Source: Sphingomonadales bacterium (GTDB lineage Bacteria; Pseudomonadota; Alphaproteobacteria; Sphingomonadales; Sphingomonadaceae). From it: a stretch of DNA of 64,000 nucleotides. Under the pieces are notes generated by a model. The model saw nothing but the letters and a program-made list of their open reading frames with translations, was not told the origin of the DNA and did not search any database. Location: assembly GCA_025356275.1 (NCBI GenBank), contig JANXUK010000132.1, forward strand, positions 33,733 through 97,732, in the 5' to 3' direction. Position numbers and translations under genes: made by a program. Numbering within the stretch: the stretch's first letter is position 1; the number at the start of each line of letters is the position of its first letter. Positions 41,898-51,928 of the stretch are shown piece by piece.

Positions 41898-43796
41898 TCA
41901 GCCGGCCAGCCCGAGATGGGTCAGCGACCGGTCGAGCATCAACAATTGCCAAAGCAGCCGCGAATGGTCCGCAACCCCGGCAATATGCGCCTCCGCGATT
42001 GCGGTGATGCGTTTCGCGTCGAACCAGCCGGTGCGAGCCAGCGCGGTACTTTGCGCAACTCCCCGCGCCGCGCCGGCCAAAGGCCCCCGCAACCATTGCG
42101 CGATCGGCGTGACGAATCCCTGTTTGGGACGGAACAGAATATCGTCGGGCAAATAACGGCGCATTGTCTGCTTGAGCAGCCACTTGCCCTGCCCCCGGTG
42201 CACGCGCATCGCTTCGGGCAGGCTGGCGGCAAATTCGATGAGGCGGTGATCGAGCAGCGGTTCGCGCGCCTCCAGCCCCACCGACATGCTGGCCCGGTCC
42301 ACCTTGGTGAGGATGTCTCCCGGCAGCCAGAATTTGAGATCGGCATATTGCGCCCGGTCCAACCCCGAGCGCGCCGGGGCATCGCGCATCACCTTGGTGA
42401 AGGCGTCCTCCGCCCGGTAATCGCCGCGCAATCTTTTGTATTCGGGCGAGTACAGCGCATCGCGCAAAGCCGGCCCGGTGACCGAAACCGCGCCGGCATA
42501 GGCATCCTCGCTGCTCCCCGCGAGGCTCAGCAGTGTAGTCTTGGCGCGCAAGGGCCGTGGCGCCCAGTCGGCCTTGGGGTACATCCGGCCCAGCGTGCCG
42601 AACACACCGCTGCGCAGGCCGGCGGGCAGCGATCCGCGGAAGCGCTCTTCACCGTGGTGGAACACGTGGCGGCGGTATCCGGCAAAGGCCTCATCGGCGC
42701 CGTCACCCGACAGCGCCACTGTCACCGTCTCGCGCGCCAGCTGGCACACTCGCCAGGTCGGCAGCGCGGAGGCATCGGCAAACGGTTCATCGAACATCGC
42801 CGCCAAGGCCTCGGCGCCCTCGAAATCATCGGGCGAGACGTTGCGCGCGCGGTGATCGGTCTTGAACTGTTCAGCGACCTGGCGAGCATAGCTGCTCTCA
42901 TCCAAAGCCGCGACATCGAAGCCGATCGAGCAGGTCTTGACCGGGTTCGACGACGCCTCGGCCATCAACGCGACCACCGCCGAAGAATCCACCCCGCCAG
43001 ACAGGAACGCGCCCAGCGGTACGTCGGCCACCATCCGCGAGGTCACCGCATCGCGCAGCAAATGCACCAGTTCGGCCTCAAGATCGGCGGGCTTGCCGCG
43101 CCGCCGCTCTGCAAACGAAACGTCCCACCACTGCACCGACGGGGCGGGCGGCGCATCGTGGCGCAGCAGGCGGTAATGCCCGGCGGCCAGCTTCTCCACC
43201 CCCCGCAATATCGAGCGGTGATCGGGCACATAGCCCCATGTCAGGTAATCCTCGATCGCCAGCGGATCGATATCCCGCCGCAACAGCGGATGCGCGGTCA
43301 GCGCCTTCAGCTCGGAACCGAAGATCACGCTGCCATCGGATAGCGTGGCGGTGAACAGCGGCTTCACCCCCAACCGGTCGCGCGCTAGCAACAAACTGCG
43401 CTTCTCCAGATCGTAGATCGCAAAGGTGAACATGCCGGCCAGACGCGGCAGGCAATCGACGCCCCAGCGCTGGTACGCGGCGAGGATAACCTCGCTGTCG
43501 CCATCGGTGTGGAAACGCGCACCGCCGACGGCCAGTTCGGCGCGCAACTCGCGGTAATTGTAGATCTCGCCGTTAAAAACCAGCATCGCGCGGCCATCGG
43601 AGGAGGCCATCGGCTGGGGCGAGCCGGCAATGTCGATGATCGAGAGGCGGCGATGCCCGAGGCCAACGCCGGGCGCGGTCCACACTCCGAAGCCGTCCGG
43701 GCCCCGGTGTGCGATGGCGTCGCACATCCGCTCCACCCGGGCCGGGTCGACCGGCTTGGGCGTCGCGCAATGGAAGATACCGGCAAATCCGCACAT
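41898..43796 (-). CDS. Asparagine synthase-like amidotransferase, XrtA-locus associated
   Basis: MCGFAGIFHC N-terminal Cys, RGPDGFGVW, LAFLSGGVDSSAVVALM-type ATP pyrophosphatase, adjacent to exosortase. Confidence 0.93.
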   Translation of the reverse strand: MCGFAGIFHCATPKPVDPARVERMCDAIAHRGPDGFGVWTAPGVGLGHRRLSIIDIAGSPQPMASSDGRAMLVFNGEIYNYRELRAELAVGGARFHTDGDSEVILAAYQRWGVDCLPRLAGMFTFAIYDLEKRSLLLARDRLGVKPLFTATLSDGSVIFGSELKALTAHPLLRRDIDPLAIEDYLTWGYVPDHRSILRGVEKLAAGHYRLLRHDAPPAPSVQWWDVSFAERRRGKPADLEAELVHLLRDAVTSRMVADVPLGAFLSGGVDSSAVVALMAEASSNPVKTCSIGFDVAALDESSYARQVAEQFKTDHRARNVSPDDFEGAEALAAMFDEPFADASALPTWRVCQLARETVTVALSGDGADEAFAGYRRHVFHHGEERFRGSLPAGLRSGVFGTLGRMYPKADWAPRPLRAKTTLLSLAGSSEDAYAGAVSVTGPALRDALYSPEYKRLRGDYRAEDAFTKVMRDAPARSGLDRAQYADLKFWLPGDILTKVDRASMSVGLEAREPLLDHRLIEFAASLPEAMRVHRGQGKWLLKQTMRRYLPDDILFRPKQGFVTPIAQWLRGPLAGAARGVAQSTALARTGWFDAKRITAIAEAHIAGVADHSRLLWQLLMLDRSLTHLGLAG

Positions 43797-43852
43797 ATCG
43801 CTGCCTCCGGGCGCATTAATACCCCGTTTGAGTGATGCTTACCGGGGAAAAA

Positions 43853-45403
43853 CTAAGAATTTCGCGCGATCTGGTCCAGCCAGCGGTCTAACGGCGCGAT
43901 CGCAGCGCGAAAAGCCCCGATAGCAGCGGCGGCGGGGTGGCCGGGTGCTTCCTCGGCGCTGATGATCAGCATCGCCGTGGGCTGGGCGCGGAGCAGCAGG
44001 CGGCTTTGCATCGTGTGCAACCGCAACGCCAGATTGCCGCCGGTGGTCAGTGATCCGCTGTGAAAGGTAGTCTGCGCCAGCCGCTGATGGCCCCCTGCGG
44101 CCAGCAGCCGATCGATGCGCGCTTGCGGGGGGGAAGGTGCCGGCCCTTGCCAAGCCCAATCGCCATCCTCGGGCACGGCCCCCTCGCCCGGCGCGCCAGC
44201 GTTGCGCCCTGAACCTTGCGCGGCATACAGCGCATAGAACACATCGACCCGGTGGCCGGCGCCATCGGCATAGGCGCCCAGCAGCCGATGTGCGGCGCCG
44301 GCAGCTCGCGGGCTCCACGCTGGATTCACGGCAACATCCACCCGGTGCCAGCCAACCACCTCGGGCAGGGCGATTTGCGCCGGCATCGCGGCCTCCAGCC
44401 GGTCCGCCGCCATCACCCATCCCGCCGCGCCCAGCGCCACCGCGATGCCCAGCACGGCCGCCAATGGCATTGCCCGGCCCTGCACCCTTGCCAGCAGCAG
44501 CGACGCGTTGATCGCGTCCGCATCCACAATCGCCGCGCCCGCCGGCCGGTCGAACCAGCGCCACGCGCCGCCGATGATCGCCGCGATCACCACCGCAAAG
44601 AACACCCAGCCATAGATGATATGATCGACCCCGCCGGCATAGGCCGCGCCCATGCTCTGCGCGACATAGACGGTGCCCCACGCCCGCACGCCATTGGCCA
44701 GGATCGGCACCACCACGCAGGCCAACAGAAACACCGCGCGCCGCCGCCAGCCGACGAAGCACAAATTGGCCGCCAAAGCGCCAAACGCCAGCATTGCGAC
44801 AAGAAACTTCACCCCCGAACACGCCTCGGCAATGACGAACAGGCCGGCGGGCGTGGTGATGAACACCCCGTCGCTCACCGCGCGCACATGCGTCAGGTGG
44901 AGCAGCGCGATGGTCAGCGCGGCGGTGATCGCCTGCAACGCGGGAACCAGCTCATCCCCCGCCGGCACCAGAAACACCATATAGGCCAGCGGAAACACCA
45001 GCCCGGCCCCAACCCGCACCCCCAGCACCGCCAGCACCCCGCCGATCAGCATCAGCACCGCGCCCAGCTCGCTCGCCTCGGCCAGACCCGCGAACCGCCC
45101 CAGCACCCACAGCAGAGCTGCTAGCGCCAAAGCCGCCAACCCCGGCCACCAGCCCTGCGGCTTAATCGCGGCCAGTTGCGTCCGCCGCTGCCACACCAGC
45201 CACGCCAGGATCGCCGGCACCAGCACCACATGCTCATACGTCGAACTGTTTAGCCATTGCGCGACCATGGCCCGCCAATCGGCCAGCGCCACCGCGATCA
45301 GCACCGCCCACAGCGCGCCCAGCCGCACCAGCGCCGCGCGCCAATCCGCCCCGGCTGGCGCCGAGTCAGGCGGCATTTCGCGAGACGTCCGGCTGCCCGG
45401 CAT
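43853..45403 (-). CDS. xrtA: Exosortase A fused to an EpsI domain
   Basis: Exosortase catalytic Cys EACSGVKFLVAM, Arg NGVRAWGTVYVAQ, His DHIIYGWVFF; C-terminal EpsI-like periplasmic domain. Confidence 0.93.
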   Translation of the reverse strand: MPGSRTSREMPPDSAPAGADWRAALVRLGALWAVLIAVALADWRAMVAQWLNSSTYEHVVLVPAILAWLVWQRRTQLAAIKPQGWWPGLAALALAALLWVLGRFAGLAEASELGAVLMLIGGVLAVLGVRVGAGLVFPLAYMVFLVPAGDELVPALQAITAALTIALLHLTHVRAVSDGVFITTPAGLFVIAEACSGVKFLVAMLAFGALAANLCFVGWRRRAVFLLACVVVPILANGVRAWGTVYVAQSMGAAYAGGVDHIIYGWVFFAVVIAAIIGGAWRWFDRPAGAAIVDADAINASLLLARVQGRAMPLAAVLGIAVALGAAGWVMAADRLEAAMPAQIALPEVVGWHRVDVAVNPAWSPRAAGAAHRLLGAYADGAGHRVDVFYALYAAQGSGRNAGAPGEGAVPEDGDWAWQGPAPSPPQARIDRLLAAGGHQRLAQTTFHSGSLTTGGNLALRLHTMQSRLLLRAQPTAMLIISAEEAPGHPAAAAIGAFRAAIAPLDRWLDQIARNS

Positions 45404-46616
45404 AGGCGTTGATGCCCATCATCGCCGCCAGCGGCGCCAGCGCGCTGGGCCAGCTTTGATGCTCCACGACGAAACACCGCGCCGCTGCGGCGATCTGCGC
45501 CGCGCGGGCCGGATCCTGCGCCAGAGCGATGATCGCCCCGGCCAGTTCCGCATCGCTGGTCGCGGTGACGAAATGCTGCCCGGTCACCGCAGCGATCCCG
45601 GTGGCGGCGGCATCGGTCAGCACCACCGGCAGGGCCATTGCCATCGCCTCCAGCACCTTATTCTGCACGCCGCGCGCAATCTCCAGCGGGGCCAGCGCCA
45701 TGTCGCAGCCCTTCAGCCACGGCCGCACATCGGGAACCGCGCCCCACACATGCGTGCCCGGACACGCGCCCAGCGCCAGCACCGCCGATGTCGGCGCGCG
45801 CCCGACGATATGGAAGCTCGCTCCCGGCAATGCCGCGCGCACCAGCGGCATGATCCGCCGCGCCGCGCGCTCCACCGCCGCCACATTGGGGGCATAATCC
45901 ATCTGCCCGGTGAAGATCAGCCGGGGCGCTGGCAGCGCCGCCAGCCGAGGCTCGGGCACCACCGGCGCAGGATCGAAGAAGTCGCAATCGATGCCATTGC
46001 CCAGCACGCGAATATCGGCGCCTCGCGCCATCGGCCCCAGCCGGCCCTCGAACAATTCGGCCTCCTTGGCCGAGATCAGCAGGCTGACATCGGCGCGCTT
46101 CGCCAGCACCGCCTCCATCCGCCCCAGCAGCACGCCCTCGCGCGCGTAGATCCACGAACGAGGCCCCCGGCCGGCGGCGGCATAGGCCTCAAACTTGGCC
46201 GAATCGACATCGCAGAAATCCATGATCACATGCCCCGCAAAGCCGCGCGGCACATATTGCCCCATCTGGCCCGAGAATACATAGATCGCCCCGATCCGCC
46301 CCTCGGCGACCAGCCGGTTGACATAAGCGCGAAGCCCCGCATCGCGGAACGCGGTGACGCTGACCGGCTCGCCATGGACCAGCGCCTCCAACCCGGCCAG
46401 CGCCAGCGATTTGCCGCGCCGCACCAGCCGATAGCTGGCCGCCATTGCCGCCAGCTCCGCCTCCTCGGCCATATCGGCGTCATCATCGGCAAAGCACGCG
46501 ACATGCACCGGCGCCAGCCGCGCCAGGTGGCGCAGGATGTGGTGCGAGCGGATCTTGTCGCCCCGGTTGGGCGGAAACGGCATGCGGTGAGCGATGAACA
46601 GGATCTCAGCGCTCAT
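45366..46616 (-). CDS. Glycosyltransferase, PEP-CTERM/XrtA-associated type (TIGR03087-like)
   Basis: EILFIAHRMPFPPNRGDKIRSHHILRHLA...VLGNGIDCDFFDP...LIFTGQMDYAPNVAAVE...APLEIARGVQNKVLEAMAM. Confidence 0.9.
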   Translation of the reverse strand: MSAEILFIAHRMPFPPNRGDKIRSHHILRHLARLAPVHVACFADDDADMAEEAELAAMAASYRLVRRGKSLALAGLEALVHGEPVSVTAFRDAGLRAYVNRLVAEGRIGAIYVFSGQMGQYVPRGFAGHVIMDFCDVDSAKFEAYAAAGRGPRSWIYAREGVLLGRMEAVLAKRADVSLLISAKEAELFEGRLGPMARGADIRVLGNGIDCDFFDPAPVVPEPRLAALPAPRLIFTGQMDYAPNVAAVERAARRIMPLVRAALPGASFHIVGRAPTSAVLALGACPGTHVWGAVPDVRPWLKGCDMALAPLEIARGVQNKVLEAMAMALPVVLTDAAATGIAAVTGQHFVTATSDAELAGAIIALAQDPARAAQIAAAARCFVVEHQSWPSALAPLAAMMGINAYAGQPDVSRNAA

Positions 46617-47692
46617 CCCAGCCCTCTTGCGATCCACGGGCCGATGAGGTTTGCGATGGGATGCGGCAGGCGCTTCCACAGGTCGATCTGGCGGCTGTGC
46701 GCGGCGCTGGTCGGGTCGGCGTCGCGGGGCGGCTGACCGGGGGCGGTCCATACGCCATAGCTCAGCGGCTCGGGCTCGAAACCCCAGTTTTTCTTGAAAT
46801 CATAGGCGCCGCTGTGGGTTTTGGAGCGGCCGAAATCGAAGTGGCTGCATCCGCGCGCGCGGGCGTGCAGCAGCAGCTCATAATACATCCGGTCATTGGC
46901 GCGCAACCGCCGCGCCGCATGGGTGCCGCCGCCCCAATAAGGCATGACCGCGCCCTTATGATAGACCGAGAGCACACTGGCCACCGCCGCGCCGTTATGC
47001 CGCACGGTGAGGATGTCGGCATCGTCGCCAAACCCGTCCATAACTGCCTCGAACAAGGCGCGGGGAAATACCGGCGTGCCGAGATTGTGGACGCTATGCG
47101 CGTAGACTTGGTAATGCGCGGCGCGATCCGCCGGCCCCCGGCCCACACTGACTTCGAGCGTATTGGCCAGCCCCTTGCGCACCTCGGCGCGCTGCTTGCG
47201 CGGGATGGCGAGCAATTCGGCCTCATCATCGGCAGCGAGCGGGCGGATAAAGCCGCAATGCGACTGGTCGCGGATGTGCCAGCCAGTGCGGCCCGCCGGT
47301 AGCAGGCCGCCCCGCAACTCCGCCGCCGGGCAAGAGCGGCGCAGCGCCAGTTCCTCCAGTGCGGCGAACATCGGCAGGATGACGACGCCATCATCGGCCA
47401 GCAGACCGCCGCCCACCGCAAAGCCCGAAGACGCCATCAACCGGCCAAAGATCGGCGAATGAATCTCGTTCAGCGGCAGGTAGGCGGCAACCTCCCCGCC
47501 CCACTCCCCCACCAGCGCCAGCGCGGCATTACCGGTCGCCTCCGCCACCGCCAGCAGCCACGCCGGGCGGTGGAACGGCGAGCCCTCCGGATGCGCGGCG
47601 ACATAGGCCTCCAGCCGCATCGCTTCGCCCGGATCGGCAAGGTCGGCCAGGCGCACGGCCAGCGCCGGATCGAGGCGAAACGGCGCGTTCAT
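46613..47692 (-). CDS. FemAB/GNAT protein, XrtA-associated (TIGR03019-like)
   Basis: SPFHRPAWLLAVAEATG...VSVLSVYHKGAVMPYWGGGTHAARRLRANDRMYYELLLHARARGCSHFDFGRSKTHSGAYDFKKNWGFEPEPL. Confidence 0.9.
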   Translation of the reverse strand: MNAPFRLDPALAVRLADLADPGEAMRLEAYVAAHPEGSPFHRPAWLLAVAEATGNAALALVGEWGGEVAAYLPLNEIHSPIFGRLMASSGFAVGGGLLADDGVVILPMFAALEELALRRSCPAAELRGGLLPAGRTGWHIRDQSHCGFIRPLAADDEAELLAIPRKQRAEVRKGLANTLEVSVGRGPADRAAHYQVYAHSVHNLGTPVFPRALFEAVMDGFGDDADILTVRHNGAAVASVLSVYHKGAVMPYWGGGTHAARRLRANDRMYYELLLHARARGCSHFDFGRSKTHSGAYDFKKNWGFEPEPLSYGVWTAPGQPPRDADPTSAAHSRQIDLWKRLPHPIANLIGPWIARGLG

Positions 47693-48570
47693 GCCGCGAT
47701 ATCCTGCGCGGGCAGCCACAGCGGGGCGTTCGCCGCCTCCGCCCGGACCAGCTCGTCCATCCGCCCCCACGGGAACGCGCGGACCAGCCGGCGCAGCTTG
47801 CCCTCCATCGCGCCCAGCCGCGTGTAATGCCTGAGCCTTGAGCGTAGCGGGGCATGGTTTATGCGCGGTTGACCGGGATCGACCTCCCACGGGTGGAAAT
47901 AGAAATGGGCTGCGCGGCCTTCCTCGCCATTGATGCGGCGGATCGCCCAGGTGCTGAGATCATAGGGCAGCAGCCGGAAGAACCCCCCGCCCCCCGCCGC
48001 CTGGCGGATAGTGCCCAGCTCCACCGTGGTGACCGGCAGCTCGATCAGCGGGCTGTCGGGCAGCGGGCGATAGGCAAAGCGCGGCGCGGCGCGCCAGCCG
48101 TAATGATCATGGCGGATCGGCGCGACACTGGACGAATAGGCATAGCCTTGGTCGGCCAGCACCTCATGCGCCCAGGGGGTACGCTGATCGATCGAGAAGC
48201 TGGGCGCGCGATAGCCGGTGATCGCCACCCCGGCGGCATCCTCCAGCACCGCTTTGGCGCGGGCGATGTCGGCCGCAAAGCCCTTGGCGTCGAAAGTGAA
48301 CACCCGCGCGTGATCCCAGCCGTGGCTGGCCAGCTCATGCCCACCATCGACGATGCGCCGCATCAGCGCAGGATGACGCTGCGCCACCCAGCCCAGCGTG
48401 AAGAAGGTGGCTTTGACCCCGGCTTCGGCAAACAGATCGAGGATCACCGCGCAATTGCGCTCCACCCGGTCGTCCAGACTGTCCCAGCTGGCGCGCGCGA
48501 TCACGTTCTCGAACGCACCGACCTGGAACCAGTCCTCCACATCGACCGAAAGGCCGTTAATCGGGCTCAA
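47689..48570 (-). CDS. Polysaccharide deacetylase, XrtA-associated (TIGR03006-like)
   Basis: GLSVDVEDWFQVGAFE, ATFFTLGWVAQRHPALMRRIVDGGHELASHGWDHARVF, ITGYRAPSFSI. Confidence 0.93.
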   Translation of the reverse strand: MSPINGLSVDVEDWFQVGAFENVIARASWDSLDDRVERNCAVILDLFAEAGVKATFFTLGWVAQRHPALMRRIVDGGHELASHGWDHARVFTFDAKGFAADIARAKAVLEDAAGVAITGYRAPSFSIDQRTPWAHEVLADQGYAYSSSVAPIRHDHYGWRAAPRFAYRPLPDSPLIELPVTTVELGTIRQAAGGGGFFRLLPYDLSTWAIRRINGEEGRAAHFYFHPWEVDPGQPRINHAPLRSRLRHYTRLGAMEGKLRRLVRAFPWGRMDELVRAEAANAPLWLPAQDIAA

Positions 48571-48668
48571 GACAGCGATACTCCTGCGAATATATTCGCG
48601 CGAACCTAGCGCATACGCAAAACCAAACGATTAACGCTCAAGCCGCAAGCAGACGGTTTGGTCCCGGC

Positions 48669-49847
48669 TCAGGCGGCCACTGCGCGGGTTTCGTCGCGTT
48701 CGATCCATTCGATCAGCATGGTCAGCGTGTGGCGCAAGGTGCGGTCCTGTTCGATCACCCGCCCCTCCAGCGAGGCGATGCGTTCGTGGAGTTCGCCAAC
48801 ATTGTCATGCACGGGGTCATGCACCGGGATCGGCGGTGGCGCATCGTGCGAATTGGCCAGTTCGAGCACCGCGTGCTGCAACTCGGCAATCTGCGCATCG
48901 CGCAGCGCCAGTTCCGCCGCGATCCCGCTGGCGGCCGCAGCCGCAGCCTTGGCATGATGGCCCAATGCAGTGGACGGTGCGATCGATGACGCGGATTGCT
49001 CGCCCGGCTCCACAGGGGGACCCAGTTGCAGCGCGCCATCGGCGTTCAGTTCGGACAGAACCTGCGCCAGCATCACGCCATCGACCCGCTTGCGCTGCTC
49101 CACCGCGCCCAGCAGCAGCAGCCGGTTGACCACCAGATTGACCCGGCGCGGCACCCCGGCGGTAACCGTGAACAGCTCGGCAAACACCCGCTGATCGAAA
49201 GTGGGGTTGTTGGCCCACCCGGCCACCTTCAGGCGGTGCATGATATAGGGCTCGATCTCGCCGGGCTCCATCGGGTCGAGATGCTGCGCCGCGATCACCC
49301 GCTGGCGCAATTGCTCCAAACGGGGGTGGCCTTGCAGGCAGTCTCGAAATTCGGGCTGGCCCAGCAGCAAGACCTGGAGCAAAGGTTGCGCGCCAAGCTG
49401 AAAATTGGAGAGCATGCGCAGCTCTTCGAGCGCCTCGATCGACAGGTTCTGCGATTCATCGACCACCAGCAGGCACCGCCGACCGGCGCGCGCCTCGTCA
49501 TGCAGGAACGCCTCGATCATGCCGAGTACCGCCGGCTTGTCATGCCCGCCAGCCGCCAGACCGAACGCCTGCCCGACCAGCTGAACCATCTCCACCCCGT
49601 CGAGGCGGCTGGTGACAACTTGCGCCGCGGTCAGCCGCGCACGGTCGATCGTGGCCATCAGATGCGCGACCAGCGTCGATTTGCCCGCACCCACCTCGCC
49701 GGTGATGACGATAAAGCCCTCACCCTGCGCCAGCCCATAGCCGAGATAGGACAGCGCCTTGCGGTGCGTCGTGCTCTCGAAATAAAAGGCCGGGTCCGGG
49801 GTCAGTTGAAACGGACGATGCCGAAATCCGTAAAAATCATCGTACAT
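48669..49847 (-). CDS. ExeA/GspA-like AAA ATPase, XrtA-associated (TIGR03015-like)
   Basis: MYDDFYGFRHRPFQLTPDPAFYFESTTHRKALSYLGYGLAQGEGFIVITGEVGAGKSTLV; LLVVDESQNL Walker B. Confidence 0.93.
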   Translation of the reverse strand: MYDDFYGFRHRPFQLTPDPAFYFESTTHRKALSYLGYGLAQGEGFIVITGEVGAGKSTLVAHLMATIDRARLTAAQVVTSRLDGVEMVQLVGQAFGLAAGGHDKPAVLGMIEAFLHDEARAGRRCLLVVDESQNLSIEALEELRMLSNFQLGAQPLLQVLLLGQPEFRDCLQGHPRLEQLRQRVIAAQHLDPMEPGEIEPYIMHRLKVAGWANNPTFDQRVFAELFTVTAGVPRRVNLVVNRLLLLGAVEQRKRVDGVMLAQVLSELNADGALQLGPPVEPGEQSASSIAPSTALGHHAKAAAAAASGIAAELALRDAQIAELQHAVLELANSHDAPPPIPVHDPVHDNVGELHERIASLEGRVIEQDRTLRHTLTMLIEWIERDETRAVAA

Positions 49848-49895
49848 TATCAGCCCACCTTACCCGTCAGAAATACCATCGTCCGGACTTGTCTG

Positions 49896-51923
49896 TCAGA
49901 AGATATACCGCATGCTCACCGCGCCCGACATGCTCCATGCATCGTCGAGATTGTCCCGCGAGATGCCGTCCAGCGCCAGCGACGCATGCGCCTCCAGATG
50001 CTGCGACAGATGCCGCTGGTACAATGCGACTGCCCGAATTGCGGTCAGATCGCCAGTCGAAGTCAATCCGCTTTGGAAGCGGTACGCATCGATGGTCGCC
50101 TCGAAGCGCGAGTTCTCATCGATCTCGCGGGTCACGTAACCGGCCGCCCAGACATAGCGATCGACCTTGCCATCGACGCTGGCCAGCACCGTATTCGGCG
50201 AACCGATGTAGCGGCGGCGGTTATAGCCAAACGCCACGCCGGTCTGAAAACGTCCCAATTGCACGCCATATGTCGCGGTAAGGCCCTGCGAACGGTAGAT
50301 AGCCGAATTGGTCTGGCCCAGCACACCGGCCAGGCAAGTGCCCGAAGACAGCGACGAAACACAGCTCGACAGATTGCCAGTGATCGCATCGCGCACCGTC
50401 TGGAACTGGGTCGGCAGGTTGAACAGCGAGTTGGTCAGGTCGCCACCAAAACCGGCGAGGTTGTCGTAAAATACGATATTCACCGCGCTGCGCGAATCCG
50501 GCTGATAGGTCAGCGTGCCATAGGCCGAGAAGCCGCCGTAACGCCGGCCGACATGCACCTCTAGGTTGGTGCGGCGGCTGGGGCGCCAGATGACGCCGGC
50601 GTCATAGATCAGGCCCCTCGTGTCAAAGGCAACATAACGCGGGCCGGCGAAATCGGTGACGTAATGCCCGGAGGCATCGACCACCGGCAAGCCATTGGCA
50701 TCATGCACCGCATCATGGCTGGTAACCACCACATCTTCAAAACCGACGCCGCCGACTGCGGCGAGGTCGCCGCTGAGCGGGACCGTCACTTCGCCGCGTA
50801 CATGCTTGTCGATGATCTGCTGCGCCAGGTTGGAGGCGTTTTCCTTGTAGAAGCCGGCGTCCGCGCCAAGCCCCACCGGCGCAAGCTCACCCGGCCGCGT
50901 GCCAAGCGAAAGCCGCGCGTCCTGTACCGTCGAATGGTCGAAAATATCACCTGCGGCCAACACCGGCGCGCCGGGCGTGGTCACGGTCAGCGGGGTATTG
51001 CCGATCTTGGTGTAGCCCAGCCGATAATGCCCGTCGACCGCGACATCACCCAGATGGGTGGTCAGCGCCGGACCGGCATAGACCGAATAGACCTGGGTCA
51101 GCGCATCGCCCGAGACCGGAACCGTGCCAATCGTTGCCCCGCCGGGGGTGACATAGGTCTGGTTGGCATAACCGCCGTAATCGACGCGCAGCGTGTTGGG
51201 AATGATCGCGCTGGACAGCCGGGCGAGGCCGCTGAACGCGTTGCCGCTGCCCTGCCCGCTTTCGCCGAAATTGCGCTCGAACCGCAACGACACCACGCCC
51301 TGATTGTTGCGTCCGTTGATATAGGCCTCAAGCCCGGCCGCCGCCTCTGAATAGGTAAGCACCTGATGCTTGGGCGAAAGATAGGCGTCGGCGACCTGGC
51401 CGACCTCGATATAGGGCTTGATCACCAGCTCGCGCTGATCGACGTGATTCTGATCAAACACGCCGAGCCGCTTGGGGTGCAGCACGGTCTTGCCGCGATC
51501 GGCGGTGTAATCTGCGTCGGAAACATTGTCCGAAGACAGCTCCTCCGAATTGCGCGAGGTGCCGTAATAGCGCGCGGTGCGTTCGACCAGATCCTGATCG
51601 CGCACCTGACTGCGCGCCTGTGACACCGATGCGGGATCGGCGCCGGCCCAGCCGTCGTTGCCGCTGGCGGCATAGGGATTGACCCCGGCGGCGGAGCGCT
51701 GCTGTCCGGTGACCTCCTCGGTCGATCCGTCATCGCGCGGCACGCCAAGCTCGCCCTGCCCGACCGAGATATTGGGAGAAGTTACCCCGTCGGCGACACC
51801 GTTCACGCCAGTGTCGGTGTAGCCGCGCGCCTGCTGAGCCTGGCCCTGACCGGGCACGAGCACCGTGCCCGCGCATGCCAGGATCAGAGAGAGCGCCGTC
51901 GCCTGACGGGGTTTCCATAGCAT
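49896..51923 (-). CDS. Outer-membrane beta-barrel protein, PEP-CTERM/EPS-locus type (TIGR03016-like)
   Basis: Signal peptide, alternating beta-strand pattern and terminal AVSMRYIF (C-terminal aromatic). Confidence 0.8.
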   Translation of the reverse strand: MLWKPRQATALSLILACAGTVLVPGQGQAQQARGYTDTGVNGVADGVTSPNISVGQGELGVPRDDGSTEEVTGQQRSAAGVNPYAASGNDGWAGADPASVSQARSQVRDQDLVERTARYYGTSRNSEELSSDNVSDADYTADRGKTVLHPKRLGVFDQNHVDQRELVIKPYIEVGQVADAYLSPKHQVLTYSEAAAGLEAYINGRNNQGVVSLRFERNFGESGQGSGNAFSGLARLSSAIIPNTLRVDYGGYANQTYVTPGGATIGTVPVSGDALTQVYSVYAGPALTTHLGDVAVDGHYRLGYTKIGNTPLTVTTPGAPVLAAGDIFDHSTVQDARLSLGTRPGELAPVGLGADAGFYKENASNLAQQIIDKHVRGEVTVPLSGDLAAVGGVGFEDVVVTSHDAVHDANGLPVVDASGHYVTDFAGPRYVAFDTRGLIYDAGVIWRPSRRTNLEVHVGRRYGGFSAYGTLTYQPDSRSAVNIVFYDNLAGFGGDLTNSLFNLPTQFQTVRDAITGNLSSCVSSLSSGTCLAGVLGQTNSAIYRSQGLTATYGVQLGRFQTGVAFGYNRRRYIGSPNTVLASVDGKVDRYVWAAGYVTREIDENSRFEATIDAYRFQSGLTSTGDLTAIRAVALYQRHLSQHLEAHASLALDGISRDNLDDAWSMSGAVSMRYIF

Positions 51924-51928
51924 CGTAT